Shown here: positions 1-12,600 of the stretch, one piece after another
Layout of the letters: each line of letters starts with the position of its first letter
How positions within the stretch are numbered: position 1 is the stretch's first letter
Assembly: GCA_040954595.2 (NCBI GenBank)
Contig: CM082580.2
Coordinates: 12,834,001 to 12,898,000, forward strand
Reading direction: 5' to 3'
Origin: Balanoglossus misakiensis
Lineage: Eukaryota; Hemichordata
Length of the DNA stretch: 64,000 bases
Translations under genes and position numbers: made by a program
The notes under the pieces: model-generated
Told to the model about the DNA's origin: nothing
What the model saw: the letters and a program-made list of their open reading frames with translations, nothing else
Database searches by the model: none

Positions 1-28
1 ACAGGATCGTGCTGAGCCAGTTGCAAAG

Positions 29-3000
29 ATGGGTCGCAAAGTAACATTAGCAACATGTTCTCTCAATCAGTGGGCAATGGACTTTGAAGGAAACTTGGAA
101 AGAATCCTTAAAAGTAAGTAAGAAGCTTCCACATAACCCACTCAGAAGGGAAAGACATTTTTGTGTGTCAGGGGTACAGGTGTACTTGATGCTCAGGAGT
201 CAGAGGGCAAGCTGTTGTTTCCCAAATGTACACATGTTTATCCTTCCCTTTTTTGTGACCATTTTATGTTCGTTTCAGGTATTGAGATAGCCAAGGCCAA
301 GGGGGCAAGATACAGACTTGGACCTGAGCTGGAAATATGGTAAAAATCACGTTGTGTAGAAGAACTATAGTTGGTATTGAGAAATTGTAATGCATGTTCA
401 GTGGGCAGTGTGACACGAAAAGAACTGCATACATACTGGCAATTACCTAGTTGCCAGCCAAACAAAAGTGGTATTTTTTCCCAGGTGATATTTTACACTG
501 ACAACTTACTTAACCCTCTCACCCCCAGTTCCCTCTTTAGAGGTCCAACCTTACCATAGAAAACAATGGGTTTGGACTGAACCATGGTGGTGAAAGGGTT
601 AATTGTAAGTAGATGACTAATCATCTCTATCCACACTTTCAGTGGTTACAGCTGTGAGGACCACTTCCATGAGCCGGACACCTGTCTGCATTCATTCCAA
701 GTTTTGGCAAAACTGCTGCAGTCTCCTGTAACGCAAGACATCATCTGTGATGTGGGCATGTAAGTGATAAGCAAAAGTTTTGTCTCATTCATTGATGTGT
801 CTTTCCTGTAGAACAATCTTTTGAATGACTCTATTGTAATGCCAAAAGTCAAGGTTAAGGTATATTTATCCATCTGTTACAGGCCAGTCATGCATAAGAA
901 TGTGATCTACAACTGTCGAGTAATTTTCCTCAACAAGTAAGTGAATTTCAAGATATTTACTAGGTGTATGGATAATGTTTGGAAAATGTTGTACATGTAT
1001 GCCTACATGTTTATATGGTACATGTATCTCTCTCTTTCTGCAGGAAGATTCTGCTGATTAGACCAAAGATTGATCTCTGCAACGAGGGAAATTATAGGGA
1101 ATTGCGATGGTTTAAAGGTTGGGCCAAGATTCGGACTGTGGAAGATTATTACCTCCCGAGAATGATATCTGAAATCACTGGCCAGGTAGGTTACATCGAG
1201 CATTTACATCTAAGTGTCTAACTGTCTGTTGATACATTTACCACAGCAATAAAGACTGAATATGTATATAATTATCATCACACAAGACAGATTAAGACAT
1301 TAATTCTCGGTAGTTCAAAATGTATCTGATAAACCTTCTGTATTTTCCCCATCAGAGAACTGTACCCATAGGTGATGGAGTTCTATCAACTCTCGATACT
1401 TGCATTGGATCTGAAATATGTGAAGAACTGTGGACATCCAGAAGGTGTGGGATGAAGTACTCATTCAGATAAAAAAATGCATACATAGACAATTTTACTG
1501 AGCTCCCTGTGTCGAGTACCTGACTCTGATCTTGTTTCTTTGCAGTCCACATGTTGCAATGAGCCTTGACGGTGTGGAGATAATCACAAACGCCAGCGGA
1601 AGTCACCATGAACTGAGGAAGGCATACCAGAAAGTCGACCTCATCAAATCTGCAATGGAAAAGGTAATTGAGCTTGCTGCAACTAAGTGCAGTTCAAACA
1701 CTGACAAGGCAAACATATCCCGACATATTGTAGCAGTGTGTTTGACGTGAATATGAAACAATTTCATTGCATGTTGCGTTGCAGTGCGGTGGGATTTACA
1801 TGTTTTCCAACCTGAAGGGATGTGATGGGGAGCGAGTGTACTTTGATGGAGGAAGCATGATTTGCATGAATGGGAAGATTGCTGTGCAAGGAGAACAGTT
1901 TTCAGTCAATGAAGTGGTGAGTACTCTCCACAATATACCACTTTTTGAAATCCATGTAATTTTGGCAGTGCACCTTAATTATGCTATTACAGTACATACA
2001 ATGTTGATGTATATGCAAGTGAAGACTCAATCAGTGGCATTTGGTGATTTTTTGTGCATCTGTTAATTCAGTCATCTTTGTTTGCAGGAGGTGTGCACCG
2101 CAGTGCTGGATTTAGAAGACGTGAGATCTTTCAGAGGACATTTCTCCAGTAGATCTATGCAGGTAAACAAACAACTGTCTCTGTCATTTGTCAATAGTTG
2201 ATCGATTAATTACCAGTTTTAAATGCAGGATTACTTTGCTTGTTGCAGGCTACCAAGGCAGAAACCTATCCCAGGATTCAAGTGGATTTCTCCCTGTCAC
2301 TAGAGGGCGATATAGCACTACCCACGTTTGAACCAATAATATGGAAGTATTGTACCGTACCCGAAGAAATAGCTTCTGGACCGGCCTGTTGGCTGTGGGA
2401 TTATCTGCGAAGAAGTGGCCAGGTTTGGTGTCAGATTATTGTTGATGTTTAAAATTCCAGATTTGAATGATTATATGTTTCAACATACACCACTATCCAT
2501 CCCCAGTTTCATGATGATATATTTGCAAATACATGTAATAGAATTCTGTCTTTCAGTATTTGTTCTTGTAACCTGATGATAAAATTATTAAAACATTAAC
2601 TATATGATGTGCATGTTTCTGTGCCCAGGGTGGATTTTTCTTACCACTGAGTGGCGGCGTTGACAGTTCTGCTACAGCGTGTATGGTTGCCTCGATGTGC
2701 CATATTGTGTGTGATGCAGTCAGGAATGGAAGTAAGTTCACCACTGTTAATTAAAAGGACAATAAACATTTTAAAAGTTTGGATCATAATTGACCTGTAT
2801 GGTGTCATGTGTTTCGGAAGGTGACCCTAACCCTTTCCTGCTATAATAGAGAGTATATGTGATAACTAAATATTGTGAACATATTTCTTCCAGATGCTGA
2901 TGTTCTCAGTGATGTGCGCAGGATTGTTGGAGACACCAATTATACACCAACCGGTCCGAGAGAATTGGCCGGTAGGTTGTTCACCACCTGTTACATGGGG

Positions 3001-5363
3001 ACAGTCAATTCATCAGAGTTTACACGGCAACGAGCAAAACAGTTGGCAGAGGAGATCGGAAGGTGAGTGCTGAATGATTTTGATTATCACCACTGCTGAG
3101 GAAGTGAACAATAAGTAAATAGGTCAACCGGCCTCCACTCCTTGAAAAGTTCCTAAATCTCGGTGATGTGTAGGCTTTTTCTCTCTCTCCAGTTACCATC
3201 TGGGGATCACCATAGACACGGCGGTCAGTGCAGTGGTCGGCATTTTCTCCACTGTCACTGGAAAGTCACCAAAGTTCAAAGTTCATGGCGGAGGTGTCAG
3301 AGAGAATTTAGCCCTACAGAATGTCCAGGTACTGTTTTGAAAATCTACTCAATTTATGGCTTGGTATCCTTCCTTGAGTTTTGATTTGTCTAGAAATGTG
3401 TCAAAACAAAATTGTTGGGCCCCCCTCCAAGCTAAAGGAATTGGGTTTTTAGCCCAAGTTTGACATTACCATTGCATTTACACGGTGTGTGTTAATACCA
3501 ACGATATCTTGATCTGTTTTGTGTTTGTTTTCAGGCTCGCATGAGGATGTTGCTGTCGTATCTCTTTGCTCAGTTAAGTCTGTGGTCACGAGGGTTGAGT
3601 GGAGGTTTGTTGGTCTTGGGATCTGCCAATGTTGATGAAAGGTATCTGTTTCTCCATGGAAAATATGCAAAGTTGTTTGTTCATGTGTCTTCTCTTGTCT
3701 GTCCCATGTTGACTGCAGTTCATTGAGAATAGCACGAAAATCAAGTCTGTGATTTTGTGAAAATTTCTTGATGGTTACATTGCTTTTTCCTTCAGTCTGC
3801 GAGGTTACTTAACCAAATATGATTGCTCAAGCGCTGACATCAATCCGATCGGTGGTATCAGTAAGACTGACCTCAGGAAATTCATCATCTACGCCCGGGA
3901 TAAGTTCAACTTGCCTTCGTTGAATACGTAAGTCGAACTTTAGAAAGATTCCACCAGCCATGGCAGTTCGAAGTCGTAGCAAAGTTACTTGCAGAGTGAA
4001 ATGTGATGATCTTGTGGTGTGTTCTCAGGATGGTAGATTATTCCTCCGGAATAGATTTTCAGTGAAGTTCTTTGTTTTTGCAGTATCTTGAGTGCGCCTC
4101 CAACTGCAGAACTAGAACCGCTCGCTGCTGGACAAATCGCTCAAACTGATGAGGTAGGTTGGAAATAAGAGTGGGAACACTGGTTTCTATGAATATTAGT
4201 TTTGGGTTCTGGGACAGTTATCTCTTGTTATCTTGTGTTTGTATCATACAGGAAGACATGGGAATGACGTATGATGAGCTATCAGTCTATGGAAGGCTGC
4301 GGAAGATGGCCAAGTGTGGCCCATACAGCATGTTCTGTAAGCTGATTCACCAGTGGAAGGACACCTGCACTCCACGACAGGTAGGACATACAATGTTTTA
4401 AAAGCTTGATTGTTTTCAGAGAATGAGCAATCACCTCACACGGTTCACCATATGACTTTTGAATTCACCTAGGTGGCCAGCAAAGTGAAACTCTTCTTCC
4501 GGGGCTATTCGATCAATCGGCACAAGATGACTACACTGACACCGTCGTACCATGCAGAGTCCTACAGTCCTGATGACAACCGTTTCGATCTACGCCAGTT
4601 TCTCTACAACGTGAAGTGGCCCTGGCAGTTCCACTACATCGATGAACAGGTATTCAAGCAAATTAATTTTTTCTGAGTGTTTGTGAAAAATCTATGCAAC
4701 AGTAAGGATGGCCTGTCAGCATTGATGCACAATGAAAGATTGACTTAATTTACAGGAGATGGTTTTTAAGGCTGAAAGGTATGGAGCGTTATGATAGATT
4801 TTCAAAGTTTACGTCGCCAAAGTCTTAATACATGTTGATTGCTATTTTAGGTGAAAAAGCTTGAGGAGGTAGAGGGGCGGAAAGATGGAAGTGGTTTCCA
4901 AGGAAACATGGCCCATGGTAACAAAGACGCAGAAGATGGTGATGGCAGAGGTGGGCCAGGTAGTCATAGCAACCAAGGGAAAGGGCAAAAGGAAAGCAGA
5001 CTCCAACAAAGCAGGAACCTGGGAACAGAGAGTGGGATTGTTGTTCCCATGGAAATGGATGTGAGCGATAGTGTAACATCATCCGCCTTTGAAACAAACA
5101 ACTCCGATGATGCTTTCTCCAGGCCGTACGCAACAGGTTTCAAAGGAAGAAAGCGATGTGCAAGTGCCATGGAGGGCGATTTAGGACTCACAGATCAGCT
5201 GAAGTCCCTGGCGTCCAAGAAACGACGCTCCATTTCCGGAATCAAAAGATCAGCAAGTCTGAGAAGCAGCGACAGTGATGACAGCACGAAGTGGTGGAAG
5301 CCATGGACGTGGAAGACACCAAATAAAAACAAAGTCATACGGATGACACCAGCGTATGTGTGA
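29..5363 (+). CDS. NADSYN1: Glutamine-dependent NAD+ synthetase, complete, 19 exons
   Basis: Makes NAD+ by amidating nicotinic acid adenine dinucleotide, using ammonia from glutamine; cytosolic, last step of the de novo and Preiss-Handler routes. Exons: 29-113, 279-339, 643-759, 883-936, 1044-1185, 1356-1444, 1546-1663, 1785-1916, 2088-2162, 2249-2422, 2629-2731, 2894-3062, 3193-3328, 3535-3641, 3796-3927, 4084-4153, 4252-4380, 4473-4649, 4851-5363; all junctions are GT-AG and keep frame, giving 860 residues. The N-terminal nitrilase-type glutaminase domain has its Glu45, Lys114 and Cys175 triad at the same numbers as the human enzyme. The synthetase domain carries the PP-loop SGGVDS at residues 357-362. 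Start is the first ATG, followed by the typical GRKVT. The core ends near residue 690; the last exon adds about 170 residues rich in Gly, Ser, Lys and Arg that are absent from the 706-residue human protein. Identity is by recognition of the family sequence. Confidence 0.96.
514..598 (+). mobile_element. 85-bp piggyBac-type MITE, copy 1 (NADSYN1 intron 2)
   Basis: An 85-bp element begins CCCTCTCACC and ends GGTGAAAGGG, which are imperfect terminal inverted repeats. It is flanked on both sides by TTAA (510-513 and 599-602), the target duplication of piggyBac-type transposition. It has no coding capacity, so it would be non-autonomous. A nearly identical 85-bp copy lies in reverse orientation at 17,941-18,025. 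Confidence 0.75.
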
Positions 5364-5454
5364 AATGACTGGATCAGAAGCTGAAATGGCTGGTTCAGGT
5401 CTCCTTCATGTATATGCACATGTACGACTGTCAAATTATCCGGGAAAATGTTTA

Positions 5455-5620
5455 TTAGTATGTATGTATACTGTGTATGTGTGTATGTATATGTAAAGTA
5501 AGGATAGCTGGAGAAACGATAGGTGGTATTATCGCTACTACATTGTATCGTGAGTCACTGGACTCATCAGGAGACTAAACCGTATGTACCAGTATGTATG
5601 TATGTATGTATGTATGTGGG
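5455..5620. repeat. TATG/TGTA microsatellite
   Basis: Low-complexity runs of TATG/TGTA tetranucleotides in the presumed 3' untranslated region of NADSYN1, interrupted in the middle by about 80 bp of unique sequence. Confidence 0.8.
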
Positions 5621-5704
5621 ATTATCCAAATTGCAATAATCCTTATTTGCTACAGGGGTGTATACTTTTTGTTGATGTTAGAGCTTTGGTACCCACAATT
5701 AGGC

Positions 5705-5710
5705 AATAAA
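5705..5710 (+). promoter_or_regulatory. Candidate polyadenylation signal of NADSYN1
   Basis: AATAAA about 340 bp after the stop codon. It is the first canonical hexamer I noticed downstream; no transcript evidence is available. Confidence 0.4.
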
Positions 5711-7481
5711 ATTGTTGTCGGAGCGCCCTCACACGACTGAATCTTTTAATCTACGTGGTCATTTGAAATCAGGTGATGGCGCAGGTGTGGTTAATCTTCG
5801 AATATAAAACATTATTTGTAACAGGTAAACGTTCCTTTTGTGAGCTGGTGTGACGTCATGGATTTCTAGTACTTTTCAATTATTCCAGAAGCTTTGTCCA
5901 TGCTCCAGCGTTTGGGAAGTTCAAATTGACAGTTCATACACCAAGGGAAAGAAAGTAACTTGCGCATGTAGTCTCCGGTTGTGGTAAGATTTTTTCACAA
6001 ACTTGTCTCAGTTCGATTGGCTCCTTACTTCGTGCCACGATCTGACCCTATAGCTAGGACATGCTCTGACCCTCCCAGGTCTCTTAAAATCGTCGTGTAA
6101 ATGCATCATGTATTTTACAGTCGCCATACACATCATTACCCGCGTGACCTAACATAACATGACATTTTGCATAAACAGAAGCTGGTTTATTGGAGACCCA
6201 GATCTAGATTTCGGCGTCCCGGGGTGAACTCTGTCGTCCCCAGCTTAAAAGTAGTAGTTTTCTGGGCAGTCATCGAGATCTGCTGGTGTTGCTATAGGGA
6301 TATCATAGCGATAGCGTCGAGCGGAGAAGATTGCGGTCCATAACTGTATGTCTGTTGGCTCTGCTCTGGTAAATATTACCTGGAGAGCAATACCAATCAA
6401 CGTTAGACTTTGGGTTTATTTATCCGAGATGGTCGTCCGATACGCGTAGCGGTCAAATGCGACACTCGAACTCATCACTCTTGCGTCGTGTCTTCTTGTA
6501 CGGTGACTCCTGGACTGATTTGCTCGAAGTGAACAGTTGGTCCAGTTCGAGCAGTTTCGAAACCAACTTACGCGCCAGTTGAAGGGCAGATTACCCAGCG
6601 GTATACCGCACTGATGCGTCAATTTTTGACAAAATACAAATCCTTCTATCAGTCGTTGGTCACGGATAGTTGATTTTGCAGGTAAGGGATTACCTTTTGT
6701 GGGAGAACACTGGAATTCACTGGAATCTCACTCGACATGGCCTAAATTGACAATTCAATAATTTGTTAAACTCTGGCCTTAATCCGTATAACTGTTCAAT
6801 CATGCTGTAATAGCACTGCTGGGTATTTATTTGCTTCTAAAAAGTAATACCTGCCAGTGGTAACGTAAATGTTTCAAAGCTGGTCGGATTTGACCTTGAT
6901 CCTGTCACGATTTTATTAACTCTGTTTGTCGCTTTATAAACAAACCCATGATGTATGTTGGTCAAAGTTCTCGGATATACCATATGGAGTTATTACTGGG
7001 TGGGGATGGGGCCACGGTCTCCGCAGGAGCTTCTATGAATAAATTTAATCCCTTCATAGATTACGCAGGAGGGGGACATTCGCATCATGGTGCATTTAAA
7101 GATGAATTCAGCATTCCTTGCATTGTTTTCCGAGATTTCTCGCGCTTTTCTGGTGATCACCATTGACAGCCATTCCAACGTAACGGTATTAATTGTATAG
7201 AAAACCCCAGAAAAAAATAAGCTGTTAACATTATTCCCAGCATCACTTAGACATGCCCTTTGTGCAGGCTCACAGATTCCCCTCTATTGTTTTTGTCAAA
7301 GTCTCTTGTGTTCCGTCCACAATAGGTGCATCCAAGGGAGAAATCAGAGCCCCGCTACATCCTTCGTGTACCTTGACAGGTCTTTTTGTGTATATGCATG
7401 GGAATCTAGTTTAGCTCCAGCAGAGTGTTAAATTGTCCTTTCCTAATCCTCTCCAGCTAATACTTGGAACGGGTCACAAGA

Positions 7482-8191
7482 ATGGAGTACCAGCAACGGG
7501 GAGAAATGTCCGACTCGGCGGCTTTGAGCGCGGCGTCGTTGCTCATTCTCGATCACCAGCTTTCGCAGAAACTTCAGGTAGAAGATGTCATCAGGTTTGT
7601 CAATCAAGACTCTTCTAGAGTTTGCAATGGTTTGCTTTTGTATGTGTAATATTAGGTGCGCAGTCGCGACGCCGCGATGTACGCTTCGATCAACTGGAAT
7701 CGAACTGTACAGTTGTGTATGAATTTTTGGCGAGTTTTCCCCCAAGCAAATTCAGGTGTTTCTAAATCAAATGCTCTCTTCAGAAACACCAGACACAAAT
7801 AGTTTAGTCTATAAACTTACTATCGACAATACAGTGAATGGACTTGGGGTTCCAGTAGAACGGTCACAACGACGACAAAGGCGTGGTACGTTTTTAACAG
7901 TATAAAAGTTTCTGAATTCCGGGCAGGTTCCCATGCATATTGAAGAAATCAACGTTCTGTCGCATTTACAGATACTTGAGCACAAGCAGGATTCTGTCGT
8001 CGGACGAGGTCCGTTATGTCACTGATGGTGCCACGGAGAAAATTCGACGGGATCGCCTGCTCGCCAAACTGCGGCTTAGCGGCGTGTATGGCTACTGGTC
8101 ACTGCGGGAAGCCATGTCGGTATACGGACAAAAATATGCCAGTCTGGTGCAAGCGATAGACAACACGCTGCCGGTGTCTCGTAAATATTAA
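7482..8191 (+). CDS. Small CARD-only protein, two exons
   Basis: Exons 7,482-7,594 and 7,972-8,191 join in frame (AG+A makes an Arg codon) to give 110 residues. After a 15-20 residue leader the product reads like one six-helix caspase-recruitment (death-fold) domain: helix-1 pattern HQLSQKLQVEDVIRYL, the turn RILSSDEV at the start of helix 2, then the helix-3 pattern EKIRRDRLLAKL, YWSLREAM and a final YASLVQAI. The intron splits the domain inside helix 1. No other domain follows; the stop comes about 11 residues after the last helix. CARDs assemble by homotypic contact in apoptosis and innate immunity, and a free CARD commonly acts as adaptor or decoy, but no partner can be inferred. The start is the first ATG after an in-frame TAA at 7,458. 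A death-effector or pyrin fold is the main alternative. Confidence 0.72.
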
Positions 8192-9647
8192 GTGATAAGC
8201 TCAGCTTCTAGGAAAGGATTCGTTTGTGATTCAGAAAGGACACTTGTTTCAGTGCTCATCGATTACATGGATCAGAAATGTAATACATTTAGTGACGTTT
8301 TGCACAGTCTCTAAGTGATCTGGACCAAAACATACTCGATGCAAATTGTCAGGTAGCTTGCTGTCGAATTTTTCAACCTGTTTCGCGTCGCGGACGGCGA
8401 AGAACATTATTGTTGGTCGTTTGACCTGCAGGGTATTCTTGGGGGTTATGGGTACACGTAAGCTCTACTTAGCTTAGAACTTGCAATGAAATGACAGAGG
8501 TATTTTACTCGTTCAATGGTTGCTCATTCCAAAACACACGTGCCCAAGGGCCCGATCTATCAGCGGTGTGGGCCAGTGCACAGCCCATTCACAGCGCCCT
8601 CTGTTGTGTGCCATGTGTGACTATATAGTGCTGATTTTATTTGACAGAATGTCGATCAACCATATGTTTTATCAGATCATATTTTAGCAGTAAACAGAAT
8701 GTTTAGGTATAAAGTTCATCGAATGACGAAGAAGGCAAATATTTGAACGAGACAACTGTTTACCGTATAAATACACTGAATCTTGTTTTTGCATTTGATT
8801 CTGTACAGTACGTGTATTCAAACTGAACGCGACTGTGGAATTGTTTGCTTCGTTGCATGACGACACATAACATGCATCTTTTTGACGCGAATCTAATATT
8901 ATTGTTTCACACCAAACTGGTCATTTAAAAGATATGAAATTTGAAATCAATACGACACATGACACACGAATATGATGATTACTTATAATGAATTTTATTC
9001 AGATTTTTAAACAGCACTTAGTCATGTGTATGTATTGCAGAAAGTATACAACTATAAAAATCTCATTAAAATGAATTTGAAAAACGTATTAATACTGGTA
9101 CCAACAATTAACAGGAAATATTTTCATAAAAAACTACTGAGTCGTTTTTCATTTAAAAGTGTTGGCAGAGATCTTAAATTTACTTATAAATGACGCATTA
9201 CATGTAAATGAGGAGGATTTCAGAAAGGCGGTGACGAACAGTGATCCACATGAAAGATGGCCGCCTGGACGGTTCGGGATTCGACACGCATCGTGCCCTT
9301 CTGGTGTCCAGAGTAAAAGCAGTCATTACATGGATATCCGAATAATGTCGGGTTAGGCCACATCAAACAATAATATGAATTATTAATGTTGGGGCAAGAC
9401 TTTATAGACAACGCTCTGTTATATACGGGCAGGGCGAAGCGTTAGTACATGTATATTCAAATGCTGACACTTTGGTCTATATTATGCTATGTTCACCAGA
9501 GTAGCGTGGTTATAGAGGCAGTGACTGAATGATATGGCCTCAGAAATACCATGGCAACACAACACCGCTTTGTCGAAGCTCCATTTGCTCTAACTTTGGG
9601 GTATTTTTCAGTATTCTTAATAGGACATAAAATTGTAAAAATTGCCC
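8192..9647. other. Intergenic, convergent 3' ends of the CARD gene and SH3BP5
   Basis: No gene is supported. On the minus strand an AATAAA (plus-strand TTTATT at 8,994-8,999) lies about 650 bp past the SH3BP5 stop and could be its polyadenylation signal. Otherwise AT-rich unique sequence. Confidence 0.5.
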
Positions 9648-12600
9648 TTAAATTTGTGTCTCCGGGCAAATGTCTAGAATTTCATCTTTGTCTGTAAGGA
9701 AACTGTCCTGTGTAGGAGTGATGCTGAGCCCCGCAGCCGAGATTTTGACTTTAGTCCTGGGTATGTCCAAAGCACACGATGACTTGGCTATGAAAATGTC
9801 CGAGTCGTCCTCTTCGCCCTCTAGAGACGGTTCCCCGGGCATCCCTTCGTCTGCGTTGGATTTCGTTTTCTCCGTGAAGTAATCCTCGTTGAAATTCAAC
9901 TCGGATTCCGATCGTCCAGACACGTGTCTTTCCAGGGTGCAGCGACCTTTCTTCGGGGTCGCATCGATGTCTTCTTCTTCATCGCCGTTGATAGTCATGC
10001 TTTCCATGGCTAACGTTGTCGTGCCTGCGGCGAAGACATCCGCGTCGCCGCCCAGCGAACTGGCGCCGTCATCGTCGTCGAGGGTTGCTTGAGACCCAAA
10101 GTCACTGGTACCACAGCCTATAGCAGAAATAAATGAGGTAAAATGTTTAAGTGCTATGTTTTGAATTTCTGCCCACTTTCTGAGTGTCTTTGCCGGTCGT
10201 GTGTGCGTTTTATTCTAAGAGTAAAATGTTCATAGCTAGAAGGCGCTTTATAACCACGCCCTCTGGTTTTGGATGTTGTCTGCGCCACAAGAACAAAATG
10301 CCCACTCACTGGATTCGACTTCAAAATTGATCTCCAAGCTGGATTCGTCGCTCTCCGCGCCCACACCGACACCTCGCGGTCCATCAGGGAGTTTGAATTC
10401 CCTGCTGTAGTGGATTTCGTCTGAGATTTGTTCAAGGAGCTTCAGTGAGTTTGCGTACTTCTTTTTGGCGCTGATGACTGCTTTCTGCAATTCCACCACG
10501 TTCTGCTTCTGCTGCTGAAGTTGTGACGACCCCTCCGCCCTCAGTTCGAAGTAGGGCCTGGAAAAGGGACGATATATCCACAGTTAACTTGGGGATCAAA
10601 AATTGAACTTGAAACGTTACAGTATAAACTACTGGCTTCTCTAAAGGCTGGTAACAGTTTTGATACACACACGATGAAAATCGGTGTAATTCATTTTTCA
10701 CAGCGCCCTCCTCTTACTGCACAAAACTTACTTCGATTTGGATATCGTTCTCTTCAGTTTCTTTGAAAGCTGGTTGACATTCGCGCACGCTTCGGCGAAC
10801 TTTTCCGATTTCAGCTTGTGTTCTTCCTCGCTCTTCGACTTCTCTCGTTCCGCATCCATCACCTGCGAAAGTATACAAACAGATGTTTGAAATATGGCGG
10901 CGGTTGTCCTGTGGTGATGGTGGTGGTGGTGGTGATGATGATAGTGGTAGTGGTGTCTGTGGAGGGGGATTGCACCATAAATTCATTCACCTTTATCGTG
11001 GCGTGATTCAACATCTCCTGCCAAGCAGTGTCGAAACATCTTTCCGGGTCGCTGAGAAGTCGTTCCTCTGCCAGCTGTATGGTTTCCCTGGCAGCCCTGT
11101 GTACTCCGGACGCTTGCTGGTACTTCCTCGCCGCTTGCTGCGCTTCCACTTGAGCCTAACAAAATACATAGAGTACACTTGACTGTTTACACAGTATAGC
11201 TTTAATATTTGTTCAATTTTACACCCTTGACCAGAAGACAAGGCGTTTCAAATATCCAGGGACGAAAAACAGACCTGTGAACAAGGTTTAAATTAACAAA
11301 CAACAGGGGCGCGAGGTTTTTATTTATATTCCACGATGCGACAAAATACTTCACCTTGCATAGGAAAGACCTGTACATGTAGCGCAGAATGCGAGCAGGT
11401 TGAACGTTTCGTTGCTCGAGTTTTCAATTTCCTGCTAAATATTCCGTGGTACAAAAATAGCTATTTATAAATTGTAAATTTGGGGAATTCCTTAAATTGG
11501 ACACTTTACATCTACATGCCAGTGTTATCTCTAATGGGTATTGATAAATACAGGTGAACTGTCAGATAACCCCCGACAATGCAATTACGATCCGGGTATC
11601 AACGGTGAAGCATTGTCGTTTGTCACGCAAAAACACAATAAACGATATCAAACAAAGGCATTGTCACGTTGGTATGGGGAAATATAAAATTCCTTGGCAC
11701 GATTGGCTCGGGCTATGTATTCGCTTTGACCTTTTGCAAGTTAGATGACCGAGGATACGGAACTACGTATAAAGGACGCAAAGGCGGATATATATCTTTA
11801 GAAAAGAAGGATGTTTTCTATTACAGAATAAGTTTACTAAAATCATTATATTCAACGCAAGAAAGGTCAGGAAACAAACTATTTTACGAAAAGATAGAAA
11901 TCAAGAAACGTCTGGCTCAATGTATTATTGTAATTCATCAAAAAGAGACAGAATTTCGGCTTGTTAAAACCGGTCAGAAGATTGTATTGTCAAACTTAGT
12001 TATTAACTGTCAATTCACACATACCTCGCCAACCACCTTCACGGCTTCATAATAGGGTCTTGCTTTCCGAACAGTCCGTTTATTTTTCTGAGCGAAAAGG
12101 TTGAGTTTCTGTGTGAACATCGTCTGGGTTTGTCGAAACTTTGCTCTGGCCTCCTGGAATATATGAAGGTCAAAGGAAGGTCAGGGAAAAGCGAAGGTCA
12201 ATGTCAGGCTAAATTTTCAGTTAATCAGCTCACGTCTCATTATAAGACACGGAAGCATATATTTCAAAATATAATGAAAAGATATAGCTAGAACAAACAA
12301 ACCGATTTATTCTGTCAGTTCAAAATCAATTACTTCGTGGTAATACTTACATCAAGTTCATTTTCGAGCCTGTTAATTTCATCAGTCGAAGCATTCAACT
12401 GGTCCAGTTCAGCCTGAAATAAGCAAGTGCACAGAATTATGCCTAAGCAAACATATAGCACAATTATGACGTGTTCGCACAACATATGATCATGTTCATG
12501 TAAGTGTTTGATATTTGATATAGACAGAGCAAGTGAAAACGAATATACGCCCTAAAGACAGGTCTCCGGTTCACGCGATATCGGAGTCGGTCTTCGCAGT

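Larger units (their letters stand above)
5364..7481. other. NADSYN1 3' region and intergenic stretch
   Basis: Nothing coding is supported here. A TATG-rich microsatellite lies at about 5,450-5,620, with a run of TATG units at about 5,590-5,617. A candidate polyadenylation signal AATAAA for NADSYN1 is at 5,705-5,710. The rest up to the CARD gene shows only short random open frames and may hold that gene's promoter. Confidence 0.6.

Noticed and set aside
11669-12052. 127-codon plus-strand open frame
   Set aside because: Overlaps SH3BP5 exon 3 antisense and AT-rich intron; composition looks random.
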